Assembly: GCA_900548255.1 (NCBI GenBank)
Contig: URKH01000065.1
Span: 1 to 11,897, forward strand
Direction: 5' to 3'
DNA: 11,897 bases
Source of the DNA: an uncultured Collinsella sp.
Lineage (GTDB): Bacteria; Actinomycetota; Coriobacteriia; Coriobacteriales; Coriobacteriaceae
Positions 4,995 through 11,897 of the stretch are shown in pieces. A program made the translations under genes and the position numbers. The notes beneath the pieces are model-generated. The model did not search any database and had not been told where the DNA came from. It saw nothing but the letters and a program-made list of their open reading frames with translations. How positions within the stretch are numbered: the stretch's first letter is position 1; each line of letters begins with the position of its first letter.

Positions 4995-6355
4995 GTAGCG
5001 ATGTTGAGGGCCTGAGCGTCGGAGGCGTCGTGTGTGGCGAGTAGGAGCGTGCGACCGTCGAGCAGATCGAGCACGACCTCGACCGTCGCATCGCGCGCGG
5101 CGACATCCAGGCCGGTAAAGGGCTCGTCCAGAATCACCGCGCCGCCCGGGCACAGCAGTGCTCGGGCAATCTCGACGCGACGACGCTGCCCACCCGAGAG
5201 CTCGGCCACGCGAGCATGCACATCGATCCCCGGTACCAACAGGCGCAGCAGGGCCGCGGCACTCGAGACGCCCACGCGCGCGTCGGCGCACACCAGCACG
5301 TTTTCCAAGGCCGAAACGTCCTCAACCAGGCGCACGTCCTGAAACACCATGGAGCACGGCGCGCACTCCCCCGCAGCCAGCGCAAGCAACGTCGACTTGC
5401 CCACACCCGAGGCGCCCATCACGCAGGCGCGCCCACCGGCGGGCACACGGAGTGTCAGTCCGTCGAGCGCCGGAGCCCAGGGCGCCCGCTCGCCCACGGC
5501 GAGCGCAAGCTCCGCCGCAGCGCCGCCCCCGGCAGCCCCCGCACGCCCGCGAGCGCCGCGTCCATGCGCCCGCACGGCCACGCGCCACGCCACGGGTCCC
5601 GAAACCCGCAGCAGCCACACCAGCACGCGCTCACACGCCCACGAGGCGGCAACGACCAGCACGGTCCACGCCAGCAGATCAGCCGTCTCGATCAAAAGCT
5701 TCGCCTGATAGATGCGCTCACCCACGGTGCCCACCGCCATGCCGATGAGCTCGGCTGCCACGCCGGCCTTCCAGCTCATGCCAATCACGGCACGCGCACA
5801 CGAAAGCACAAACGGCAGGACTTCGCGCCAGGTATGGGCGCAAAACAGTCGACAGCCGCGCACGCCATGCAGACGGAACATCTGCTCCAGCGGTTTATTC
5901 ACCTGTGCCAAGCCCTCGGCCAGCGAAAAATACACGCCCGGCAGCGCCATCAAAAAGACTGCCGCGATGCTCACGCGCGCCGACCCCAGCCAGATTAGCA
6001 ACAGGACCACCACGCAGGCGACCGGTGTCGCCTTTACAAACGACAGCGCCGGAGCCACCAGGTGCGCAAACGCCCGCGAACGTGACGAAATCCCGGCAAG
6101 CACACCACCACACACCGCGGCAAGCGCCAGCCCGCCCAGTATCCGCGCGCCCGAGCCCGCCAAAATCGCCCAGGTACCGCCATCGCACACCAGGCGCAGA
6201 AGCGCCAAGGCAACAGCACCCGGCCCCGGCAAGATCAGCGGCTGCGCCACCAGCGACGCCGCAAAGATCCACACGGCAAGCCAAAAGGCGGCGACGGCAC
6301 CTACTGCCGCCACCGCCTTCGCACGCTCAGTCATGTGTCGAGCAAACGCACGCAC
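4970..6355 (-). CDS. ABC transporter, permease fused to ATP-binding domain (NitT/TauT type)
   Basis: This 461-residue protein joins the two cytoplasmic-membrane parts of an importer in one chain. Residues about 12-255 form a SsuC/TauC-like permease with hydrophobic segments and the central loop WREVLPFVLSCARAVIGMSW (176-195). Residues about 281-456 form the ATPase with Walker A GASGVGKST (314-322), Gln339 in the Q-loop, LSGGQ (386-390), Walker B VILDEP (407-412, catalytic Glu411) and His442. All catalytic motifs are intact, but only about 17 residues separate Walker A from the Q-loop, shorter than usual. A Gly/Ala/Arg-rich linker (262-282) joins the halves. The GTG at 6355 has GGAG 6 nt upstream inside the end of the binding-protein gene, and the gap is 3 nt. 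A later ATG at 6334 lacks such a site. The C-terminus ends inside a dispersed repeat. Substrate unknown. Confidence 0.88.
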   Translation of the reverse strand: MRAFARHMTERAKAVAAVGAVAAFWLAVWIFAASLVAQPLILPGPGAVALALLRLVCDGGTWAILAGSGARILGGLALAAVCGGVLAGISSRSRAFAHLVAPALSFVKATPVACVVVLLLIWLGSARVSIAAVFLMALPGVYFSLAEGLAQVNKPLEQMFRLHGVRGCRLFCAHTWREVLPFVLSCARAVIGMSWKAGVAAELIGMAVGTVGERIYQAKLLIETADLLAWTVLVVAASWACERVLVWLLRVSGPVAWRVAVRAHGRGARGRAGAAGGGAAAELALAVGERAPWAPALDGLTLRVPAGGRACVMGASGVGKSTLLALAAGECAPCSMVFQDVRLVEDVSALENVLVCADARVGVSSAAALLRLLVPGIDVHARVAELSGGQRRRVEIARALLCPGGAVILDEPFTGLDVAARDATVEVVLDLLDGRTLLLATHDASDAQALNIATSRLLGHA

Positions 6356-6358
6356 GAG

Positions 6359-7414
6359 CTACTCCATGTAGTAAAAATCGTCAGCCGGGAGCTTACCGCC
6401 CACGGCACTCGCGTCCGCATCGGCCAGCACCTGCAGGTACCCACCGAGCGCCGCCTTCATATCTTTCCCCGTCTGGCACACGAGCATGCACCCGGGAATC
6501 GCCTTTTCGGCAATCGTGGCGTTATCGACGATACCCGCATCGACCACCGCCTGAGCCCAGTCCGCCGGTGCCGCGTTTACGGCCTCAACGCTCGCCGCAT
6601 GGCAGCTTAAGAACTCCTCCACAGCCTCGGGATGCTCCTCGGCAAAGGCACGGCGCACCACGGTCACGCCCGTCAGCAAACGGGAGCCCGTGTCACCCGC
6701 GAGCTCGTCCCACACATCGGTCAGGCTCACCGGTGCCGACAGCTTGCCCTCGCTCTTGGCGATGGCAGCGGTCTTGAATGGCTCCGGCAGCACGCCCACG
6801 GCGGACGGGTCGGCAAGCAGGGCCGACAGCACCTCGGTGGGTTCGCTCTTAAACTCAAGCGCCACCTGGCCAGTCAGACCTACGCGCTCCAGCAGGTAGT
6901 TCATGACGTACTCCGGCGTGGTGCCCTTGCCCGTCATATAGACGGTGCGGCCCGCCAGGTCGCCAAACGAGATCACGCCCGCGTCGCCCGTCACCACGCT
7001 CAGCACGCCGAGCGTATTGATGTCGATGACCTGCACCGCGCCCTCGGTCTTGTTGTAGAGCACGCTCGCCACGTTGGCGGGCACCAGGGCAATATCGACA
7101 TCGCCCTGAATGACCTTGGGCACGATCTCGTCGGCAGCGGCGCTGATCGCAAAGTCGAACTCGTTATCTGTCTCGCCGCTCGCTGCCTGGTCCATAAACT
7201 GCACCAGACCGATTGACGTCGGCCCCTTGAGCGAGGCGACGTGCACCTCGACCGACTCGGCGGCAGCGCCGCTCGGCGCAGACCCGGCAGAGCCCGCAGA
7301 GGAGCCCGCCCCCGCAGCCCCGCCGCTGCAGCCAGCCAACGCAAGCGACAGCGCGCCCGCGGCAAGCGCCGAGGCAAACCCTCGGCGCGAAAGCTCAAAT
7401 TCAAACGCGCGCAT
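6359..7414 (-). CDS. ABC transporter substrate-binding lipoprotein with Tat-like signal
   Basis: This 351-residue protein is probably the extracellular binding component of the importer encoded next. The N-terminus carries SRRGFAS (residues 9-15), a twin-arginine-like motif, then a hydrophobic stretch and the lipobox LAGC with Cys29, followed by a Gly/Ser/Ala linker to about residue 55. The mature part begins VEVHVASLKGPTSIGLVQFMDQ and continues with DEIVPKVIQGDVDIALVPANVASVLYNK, the layout of NitT/TauT/SsuA-like type 2 binding proteins. I chose the ATG at 7414 over the GTG at 7423 because AAGGGA sits 10 nt before the ATG but only about 1 nt before the GTG. It starts 2 nt after the hydrogenase stop, so it shares the hydrogenase transcript. 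The ligand is not predictable; family members bind sulfonates, nitrate, thiamine or flavin precursors and others. Confidence 0.87.
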   Translation of the reverse strand: MRAFEFELSRRGFASALAAGALSLALAGCSGGAAGAGSSAGSAGSAPSGAAAESVEVHVASLKGPTSIGLVQFMDQAASGETDNEFDFAISAAADEIVPKVIQGDVDIALVPANVASVLYNKTEGAVQVIDINTLGVLSVVTGDAGVISFGDLAGRTVYMTGKGTTPEYVMNYLLERVGLTGQVALEFKSEPTEVLSALLADPSAVGVLPEPFKTAAIAKSEGKLSAPVSLTDVWDELAGDTGSRLLTGVTVVRRAFAEEHPEAVEEFLSCHAASVEAVNAAPADWAQAVVDAGIVDNATIAEKAIPGCMLVCQTGKDMKAALGGYLQVLADADASAVGGKLPADDFYYME

Positions 7415-7416
7415 CG

Positions 7417-9171
7417 TTAGCACATCCCTTCGTTAGGCATCGTCCAGGCGTGGTGGTCAGCGTGCAGCAACTCCTCGGCCAGCGGCGAGAGCGGCGCACC
7501 CAAAAACTCGCGGTAGCATGCCTGAACATCGGGGTTCTCGTGCGAGAAGCGAATGTCGGCCGCCGCATCGAGGCCCCAGAGCACCTGGCCGCGCTCTTCC
7601 GCCAGCTCGCAGCCGTCATGGATGGGCTGACCACCGCCACCGACGCAACCGCCCGGACACGCCATGACCTCGACGAAGTCATAACTCGCACGGCCGTCGC
7701 GAATCGCGTCGAGCAGGCGGGCGGCGTTGCCCAGCCCGTGCGCCACGGCAACACGCACCTTAGTGCCATCGATATCGGCGACGGCTTCCTTCCAGCCGTC
7801 GAGTCCGCGCACGTCAGTAAAGAAATCGGCATCCGGGTTCTTGCCCGTCACCAAGTAGTAGGCCGAGCGCACGGCGGCCTCCATCACGCCGCCCGTGGCG
7901 CCAAAGATCACACCCGCGCCCGTGCCAAAGCCCAGCGGCGTATCGAGCGGCTCCTCGACCAGCGTGCCGACGCTCACGTGGCTTGCGCGGATCATGCGTA
8001 CCATCTCGCGCACCGTCAGCGCAACGTCCACGTCGGGCGCGCCGTCCTCGCCCACCATGCTCGGCAGCGCGCACTCGGCCTTTTTGGCGGTGCACGGCAT
8101 CACGGACACCACAAACAGACGCTCGGGCTCCACGCCCAGGGCCTTGGCATAATAGGTCTTGGCAATGGCGCCAAACATCTGCTGCGGCGACTTGGACGTG
8201 GATAGGCTGTCGACAAACTCCGGATAGCGCGCCTTCACAAAGCGCACCCAGCCCGGGCAGCAGCTCGTGAACATGGGCCAGCCGCGGCTATCGCCCTCGC
8301 CCTTGGCGGCGGCGCCCAGGCGCTCGATCAGCTCGGAGCCCTCCTCCATAATGGTGAGGTCGGCCGAGAAATCGGTATCGAACACGTACTCAAAGCCCAC
8401 GCGGCGCAGCGCGCAGGCCAGGCGCTCAACGGTGGCCTCCTCACGCGGAATGCCAAGCTCCTCGCCCCAAGCGCTACGCACGGCCGGCGCAATCTGCACC
8501 AGCACGATCTTATTGGGATCGGCGAGAGCGTCGAACACGGTCTCGGTGTCGTCGCGCTCGCGCAGCGCGCCCGTCGGGCAATGCGTGATGCACTGGCCGC
8601 ATGCGACGCAATCGGTCTTGCCGATGGGCGCGCACCCGCGGGTACCCACGGCAGTGTGCGTGGCGCGGTTGGTCAGGTCCCAAATCCCCAGGCCCTGCAC
8701 GTTCTCGCAAACCTTGATACAGCGCATGCACTTGATGCACTTGTCGTTGTCGCGAATGATGGGAAAGTCGAAGTCCCACCCCTCGCGCGCCAGGTGCTTT
8801 TGATACGGCAGATAGAAAATGCCCAGGTCGTTGGCAATCGTCTGCAGGTTGCAGTTGCCACTGCGCACGCAGCTCGCGCACTGCGCGTCGTGCTGCGACA
8901 GGAGCAGTTGAACGTTAGTGCGACGGGCCTCGCGCGCCTTGGGGCTGTTGGTGTGGACCACCATGCCGTCGAGCACGTAGTTGTTGCAGGCGGCAACCAG
9001 TTGGTCGCAGCCCTCAACCTCGACCACGCACACGCGGCAGCCGCCGATCTCGTTTAAATCGCGCAGGTAGCACAGGGTGGGAATCTGGATGCCGACGGAC
9101 TTAGCCGCGTCCAGGATCGTGGTGTGCTCAGGAACCACAACCTCGCAATTATCGATAGTGAGCTTGACCAT
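7417..9171 (-). CDS. [FeFe] hydrogenase catalytic subunit, group A, with full accessory Fe-S relay
   Basis: This 584-residue enzyme interconverts protons and H2. From the N-terminus there is a plant-type 2Fe-2S domain (Cys34, 45, 48, 62), a His-Cys 4Fe-4S site (His94, Cys98, 101, 107), two ferredoxin-type 4Fe-4S motifs (Cys145/148/151/155 and Cys188/191/194/198), then the H-cluster domain. The three H-cluster motifs are complete: TSCCPGW (302-308; Cys304 as proton shuttle, Cys305 as ligand), MPCTAKK (358-364) and MACPGGC (503-509). No signal peptide is seen, so it should be cytoplasmic. The start at 9171 matches the usual family N-terminus (MVKLTIDN) and has GGAG 8 nt upstream. An ATG at 9228, with a stronger GGAGGGAGG site, overlaps the preceding stop and would add 19 unlike residues. 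The partner flavoprotein gene precedes it. HydE/F/G maturases must be encoded elsewhere. Confidence 0.95.
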   Translation of the reverse strand: MVKLTIDNCEVVVPEHTTILDAAKSVGIQIPTLCYLRDLNEIGGCRVCVVEVEGCDQLVAACNNYVLDGMVVHTNSPKAREARRTNVQLLLSQHDAQCASCVRSGNCNLQTIANDLGIFYLPYQKHLAREGWDFDFPIIRDNDKCIKCMRCIKVCENVQGLGIWDLTNRATHTAVGTRGCAPIGKTDCVACGQCITHCPTGALRERDDTETVFDALADPNKIVLVQIAPAVRSAWGEELGIPREEATVERLACALRRVGFEYVFDTDFSADLTIMEEGSELIERLGAAAKGEGDSRGWPMFTSCCPGWVRFVKARYPEFVDSLSTSKSPQQMFGAIAKTYYAKALGVEPERLFVVSVMPCTAKKAECALPSMVGEDGAPDVDVALTVREMVRMIRASHVSVGTLVEEPLDTPLGFGTGAGVIFGATGGVMEAAVRSAYYLVTGKNPDADFFTDVRGLDGWKEAVADIDGTKVRVAVAHGLGNAARLLDAIRDGRASYDFVEVMACPGGCVGGGGQPIHDGCELAEERGQVLWGLDAAADIRFSHENPDVQACYREFLGAPLSPLAEELLHADHHAWTMPNEGMC

Positions 9172-9179
9172 GTTATGCG

Positions 9180-9245
9180 CTCCGTTTTTTGTGTTGTCGC
9201 TGACGGTGGGGTTGTTGAGCTCTACCATTCCAGGTTCCTCCCTCC
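9180..9245 (-). promoter_or_regulatory. Two competing ribosome binding sites for the hydrogenase gene
   Basis: GGAGGGAGG (9237-9245) lies 8 nt before the ATG at 9228, but it also encodes the GGR near the end of the upstream flavoprotein. GGAG (9180-9183) lies 8 nt before the ATG at 9171. The downstream start gives the conserved N-terminus; the upstream one would overlap the TAG at 9222-9224 and favour coupling. Confidence 0.5.
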
Positions 9246-11054
9246 GCGGAACGCGCCAAAGCCAAAGTGGTCACAGCGCAGGCAGCGGCTCGCCTCCTGG
9301 CGTGCCTCCTGTTCGGTAAGACCCTGCTCGACCAGATTCCAATCGTGAATACGCTCGCCGGCCTCGCGCTCGCCCAGCTCGCAGCGGCCGCACTCGTGCT
9401 TGCCCTTAAACTGCACGGTCGGCAGCTCAACGTCGAGCTTGATCTTGTGGTCAAAGCCCAGGTAGCGGTCGATATTTGCCGAAGCAACGCGGCCGGCGTT
9501 GATGGCGCGGATGACCGTGGCGGGGCCGGTCTGGCAGTCGCCGCCGCTAAAGAGGCCGTCGAAGTTGGGCACGGCGCCGTCCGAGTCGGTGACCACGCAG
9601 CCCCACTTGCAGGCAATGCCCATCTCCTCAAACGACTTGGAATCGATGTCCTGGCCAATGGCCACAAACACGCGCTCGCAAGGAATGACGCGCTCGGGCG
9701 TGGCGGCGGCACGCGGGGCCGGACGCCCACGACGGGGCTCGCCGATAATCTGTGGCTGCACGCGCAGGCCGCTCACGCGACCATCTTCGCCCGTCTCGAT
9801 GGCGAGCGGGGCGGTCAACTCCAGCACCTCGCAGCCCTCGGCCTGGGCGCCGGCGATCTCGGCATCCTGGGCCGTCATGTCGCAGATGCGACGGCGGTAG
9901 ACGATGCTCACCTTTTCGGCACCGCAGCGCACGGCGGAGCGCGCCACGTCCATGGCAACGTTGCCGCCGCCGATGACGCACACGCGTTGGCCGCTCAGGT
10001 CGGGCAGCTCGTCATCACCGATGGCGCGCAGCATCTTGACGGCCGACTCAACGCCGGGCGCCTCCTCGCCCGGAAGGCCGAGCTTCTTGTCGCTGTGGGC
10101 ACCGATGGCTAGGTAGACGGCATCGAACTCGTCGCGCAGACGGGCAAGCTCCTCACCGTTCACGGAGTGGTCGAGTTCCACGTTGATACCGGCGCTCAAG
10201 ATCCAGTCGATCTCGGCCTGCAGGCGCTCGCGCGGCAGACGATAGCTGGGGATGCCATAGCGCAGCATGCCGCCCAGGTGGTGGCGCTGCTCAAAGATGG
10301 TCACCTTGTGGCCCATCACGGCCAGGTAGTAGGCGCAGGAAAGGCCGGCCGGGCCGCCGCCGATCACGGCGATGCGCTTGCCGGTGTTGTCCACTACATG
10401 GGGCTTGTGGTCGTTGAGGTCGCTGTGCTCAACGGCAAAACGTTTGAGGGCGAGGATGTTCATGGGATCGTCGACCATGCCGCGACGGCAGTGCATCTCG
10501 CAGGGATGCTCGCACACCAGACCGCAAACGAGCGGCAGCGGGTTGTTCTTGCGGATGACCTTGACGGCGTCGGCATAACGGCCGGCCTCGACGAGCGAAA
10601 TGTAACCGGGAATGTCGACGTGCGCCGGGCAGCCCGAGACGCACGGGACGCGGGCCTCGCGGTCAAAGCCGCAGGAGTGCTCGCGGATGTGGTGTTCAAA
10701 GTCGTCGCGGAAGCCACGGATAGCCGTAAGTGCCATAGCACCGGCCTCGTAACCGATGGCGCAGTCGCTCGAAAGGTAGATGGTGCGGGCCGTGCGCTCA
10801 ATCAGGTTGAGCGTGGACTCATCGGCGCGCCCTTCGAGCACATCGGCGAGCAGGTCGCTCAGCGCGCTCAGGCCCACACGGCAAGGTGTGCACTTGCCGC
10901 AGCTCTGGGTGGAGCACAGGTTGACGAGCGCTGCCGTAAACTCAACGGGACACGGGGCGAGCGAACTCACCGCCAGACGACGTCCGAGCGCATCGTGCAG
11001 ATCGTCCATGACGGCCTGAGCGTGGCTGCGTTCCATTACGTGCAGTCGTGCCAT
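9222..11054 (-). CDS. NuoF-type 4Fe-4S domain fused to GltD/NfnB-like FAD-NAD(P)H oxidoreductase; hydrogenase partner
   Basis: This 610-residue protein likely passes electrons between NAD(P)H and the hydrogenase encoded next. Residues about 30-125 match the C-terminal 4Fe-4S domain of NuoF/HydB (SCGKCTPCRVG with Cys52, 55, 58, plus Cys98). The FMN/NADH-binding N-terminal part of NuoF is absent. From about 128 it follows the glutamate synthase small subunit: Cys138/142 and Cys177/181/185/189, an FAD motif GGGPAG (232-237), a nucleotide motif GGGNVAMD (362-369) followed by VYRRR (385-389), which favours NADPH, and GLFSGGDCQTGPATVIRAI (500-518). A C-terminal tail adds Cys555/558 and Cys591/594, possibly another Fe-S site. 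The ATG at 11054 has GAGGGG 6 nt upstream and is the first gene of the operon. No glutamate synthase large subunit is present, so a role in glutamate synthesis is unlikely from this locus. Confidence 0.9.
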   Translation of the reverse strand: MARLHVMERSHAQAVMDDLHDALGRRLAVSSLAPCPVEFTAALVNLCSTQSCGKCTPCRVGLSALSDLLADVLEGRADESTLNLIERTARTIYLSSDCAIGYEAGAMALTAIRGFRDDFEHHIREHSCGFDREARVPCVSGCPAHVDIPGYISLVEAGRYADAVKVIRKNNPLPLVCGLVCEHPCEMHCRRGMVDDPMNILALKRFAVEHSDLNDHKPHVVDNTGKRIAVIGGGPAGLSCAYYLAVMGHKVTIFEQRHHLGGMLRYGIPSYRLPRERLQAEIDWILSAGINVELDHSVNGEELARLRDEFDAVYLAIGAHSDKKLGLPGEEAPGVESAVKMLRAIGDDELPDLSGQRVCVIGGGNVAMDVARSAVRCGAEKVSIVYRRRICDMTAQDAEIAGAQAEGCEVLELTAPLAIETGEDGRVSGLRVQPQIIGEPRRGRPAPRAAATPERVIPCERVFVAIGQDIDSKSFEEMGIACKWGCVVTDSDGAVPNFDGLFSGGDCQTGPATVIRAINAGRVASANIDRYLGFDHKIKLDVELPTVQFKGKHECGRCELGEREAGERIHDWNLVEQGLTEQEARQEASRCLRCDHFGFGAFRGGRNLEW

Positions 11055-11119
11055 AAAGATCCCCTCTCACATGGCAGCCCGGAGGCGAGGCCGGGCGAAA
11101 TTGCTACACGCACAACACT

Positions 11120-11140
11120 GACCTAAAAAGTTGTTAGGTC
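11120..11140. promoter_or_regulatory. 7-bp inverted repeat upstream of the hydrogenase operon; candidate operator or leader hairpin
   Basis: GACCTAA (11120-11126) and TTAGGTC (11134-11140) are perfect inverted arms with a 7-nt spacer. They lie 66-86 nt upstream of the first start codon. The sequence does not match the Rex consensus (TTGTGA-n6-TCACAA). It may be a regulator site or a hairpin in the 5' leader. Confidence 0.45.
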
Positions 11141-11170
11141 TCCACGCAGTTCGGCAGGCGGCATGAAATG

Positions 11171-11186
11171 TCACCCTCAGCGGTGA
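11171..11186. promoter_or_regulatory. TCACC-n6-GGTGA inverted repeat; candidate operator
   Basis: TCACC (11171-11175) and GGTGA (11182-11186) flank the 6-nt spacer CTCAGC, 117-132 nt upstream of the hydrogenase-operon start codon. The geometry resembles a CRP/FNR- or Rex-like dyad, but neither consensus is matched. Five-base arms can arise by chance, so this is weak. Confidence 0.28.
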
Positions 11187-11241
11187 AATAGAACATTACC
11201 GCAGATAAATGCCATATTTGATAAAACTCGTTACCAAATGA

Positions 11242-11279
11242 CAATGCCCCGTCCACGCAATCACGTGGACGGGGCATTG
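11242..11279 (-). terminator. Hairpin terminator of the GH4 gene
   Basis: Two perfectly complementary 16-nt arms, CAATGCCCCGTCCACG (11242-11257) and its complement (11264-11279), enclose a 6-nt loop. It lies 32 nt beyond the GH4 stop in the direction of transcription. The following minus-strand sequence (TCATTTGG) is only weakly T-rich, but stem strength and position fit an intrinsic terminator. Confidence 0.75.
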
Positions 11280-11311
11280 CTCTAGGTATGCGGCCAGCGA
11301 CCCTGTTGCCT

Positions 11312-11897
11312 TTACTTAAGCTCGGGCCAGAAGTCCTTGTTGGCCTCGATCATGTCGTCGAGAACCTCCTTGGCGACCTTCATCGACGGCACGGTCTTGT
11401 TGAGTGTGAAGGCCTTGAGCGCCTTCTCGTACGAACCCTCGATCGTAGCCTCGACCACGAGCTTCTCGGAGTTCAGCTGCTGCATCATAAGACCTTGCTG
11501 GAACAGAGGAATGTTGTCGCGGCTGATGACCTCGGGGCCGTTCTTGCCAATGTAGGCAGGCAGCTCGACCATAGCGTCGTAGGGCATGTTGGGGATAGCG
11601 CCCTTGTTCTCGCAAATGACCAGGAAGCGCTGCTTGGTGTCGTTCTTCAGAGCGATAGCCAGGTCGGCAATCCAGTCGCCGTGGCTGCCCGCATAGAACG
11701 TGCTCTCGTCGATCTCGCCCGTCTTCTCGTAGTGATCGATACCATCAAAGAGGTTCTTCTCACGCGTCTCCTCAACCTCGTTAGCACGGGTGCGCTCGGG
11801 GTTGGAATGCTCGACGAACTCCTTCTGCTGCAGGTAGTAGTTCAGGTACGTGTTGGGCAGGTACTCCGGGAAGCACTCCATGATCTCGTACTCGCCC
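11312..11897 (-). CDS. 6-phospho-alpha-glucosidase, glycoside hydrolase family 4, C-terminal part
   Basis: The frame stays open to the window edge and gives about 195 residues of a GH4 enzyme, roughly the last 45% of a family member of about 440 residues. Family stretches include ECFPEYLPNTYLNYYL, ERTRANEV, ENKGAIPNMPYDAMVELPAYIG, QQLNSEKLVVEA and a C-terminus KTVPSMKVAKEVLDDMIEANKDFWPELK. These closely follow the MalA/GlvA/MalH 6-phospho-alpha-glucosidases, which hydrolyse PTS-imported maltose 6-phosphate and related sugars using NAD and Mn(II). The NAD-binding N-terminus and metal-binding Cys/His region lie outside the window. The ATG at 11881 is internal, not the true start, because GEYEI precedes it in frame. 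A strong hairpin follows the stop. Confidence 0.92.
   Translation of the reverse strand, partial: GEYEIMECFPEYLPNTYLNYYLQQKEFVEHSNPERTRANEVEETREKNLFDGIDHYEKTGEIDESTFYAGSHGDWIADLAIALKNDTKQRFLVICENKGAIPNMPYDAMVELPAYIGKNGPEVISRDNIPLFQQGLMMQQLNSEKLVVEATIEGSYEKALKAFTLNKTVPSMKVAKEVLDDMIEANKDFWPELK

Larger units (their letters stand above)
11055..11311. other. Intergenic control region upstream of the hydrogenase operon
   Basis: These 257 nt hold no credible gene. They contain the leader and presumed promoter of the hydrogenase operon, two small inverted repeats (11120-11140 and 11171-11186) and the terminator hairpin of the GH4 gene (11242-11279). I found no convincing -35/-10 pair on the minus strand. 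Confidence 0.65.

Noticed and set aside
5216..5998. 260-codon Arg/His/Ala/Gln-rich plus-strand frame opposite the ABC gene
   Set aside because: The composition is typical of an antisense GC-rich frame, and the minus-strand ABC motifs are complete.
9222..11054. Assignment as glutamate synthase small subunit (gltD)
   Set aside because: The NuoF-type domain at the N-terminus, the hydrogenase next door and the absence of a large subunit argue for a hydrogenase electron-transfer role.
10167..11126. 319-codon plus-strand open frame opposite the GltD/NuoF fusion
   Set aside because: It is the antisense of a clearly recognisable Fe-S flavoprotein and shows no domain of its own.

Overview
The window looks like chromosomal DNA from a high-GC, saccharolytic, fermentative anaerobe of the Coriobacteriia, most likely Collinsella or a close relative. 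That placement is an inference from base composition, from the pairing of PTS phosphoglycosidases with an [FeFe] hydrogenase, and from the style of the intergenic palindromes. No marker gene is present to prove it.

Layout. Positions 1-54 hold the tail of a plus-strand gene, possibly a transposase. It converges on a small RelB/DinJ-type antitoxin gene (96-317, minus) that has no toxin beside it. About 480 bp without a gene (318-801) is packed with repeats: a phased set of 10-bp direct repeats, two copies of a 35-bp palindrome, and a 17-bp-stem hairpin. Next comes a beta-glucoside locus: a 6-phospho-beta-glucosidase (GH1) and a PTS EIIBC permease on the minus strand, divergent from an AraC-type regulator on the plus strand. 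The sugar would be phosphorylated on uptake by EIIBC and split in the cytoplasm by the GH1 enzyme. The divergent regulator probably controls the pair through the 162-bp intergenic region.

The regulator converges on a four-gene minus-strand operon (11054 down to 4970). In transcription order it encodes (i) a fusion of a NuoF-type 4Fe-4S domain with a GltD/NfnB-type FAD-NAD(P)H oxidoreductase, (ii) a complete [FeFe] hydrogenase with all accessory clusters, (iii) a Tat-type lipoprotein substrate-binding protein, and (iv) an ABC permease fused to a compact ATPase. The last three genes are 2-3 nt apart. The first two proteins suggest NAD(P)H-coupled hydrogen metabolism in which the GltD flavoprotein replaces the NADH-FMN module of HydB/NuoF. 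Co-transcription of a solute importer with this hydrogenase is the most unusual feature here. No hydrogenase maturase (HydE/F/G) and no glutamate synthase large subunit lie in the window.

The right end carries the C-terminal part of a GH4 6-phospho-alpha-glucosidase, followed by a strong hairpin terminator. A 68-bp dispersed element (64/68 identical between 561-628 and 4856-4923), built around a 35-bp palindrome with a compensatory base-pair change, recurs in two intergenic regions. A diverged copy supplies the stop codon of the ABC gene, and the antitoxin gene likewise ends inside a different palindromic repeat.
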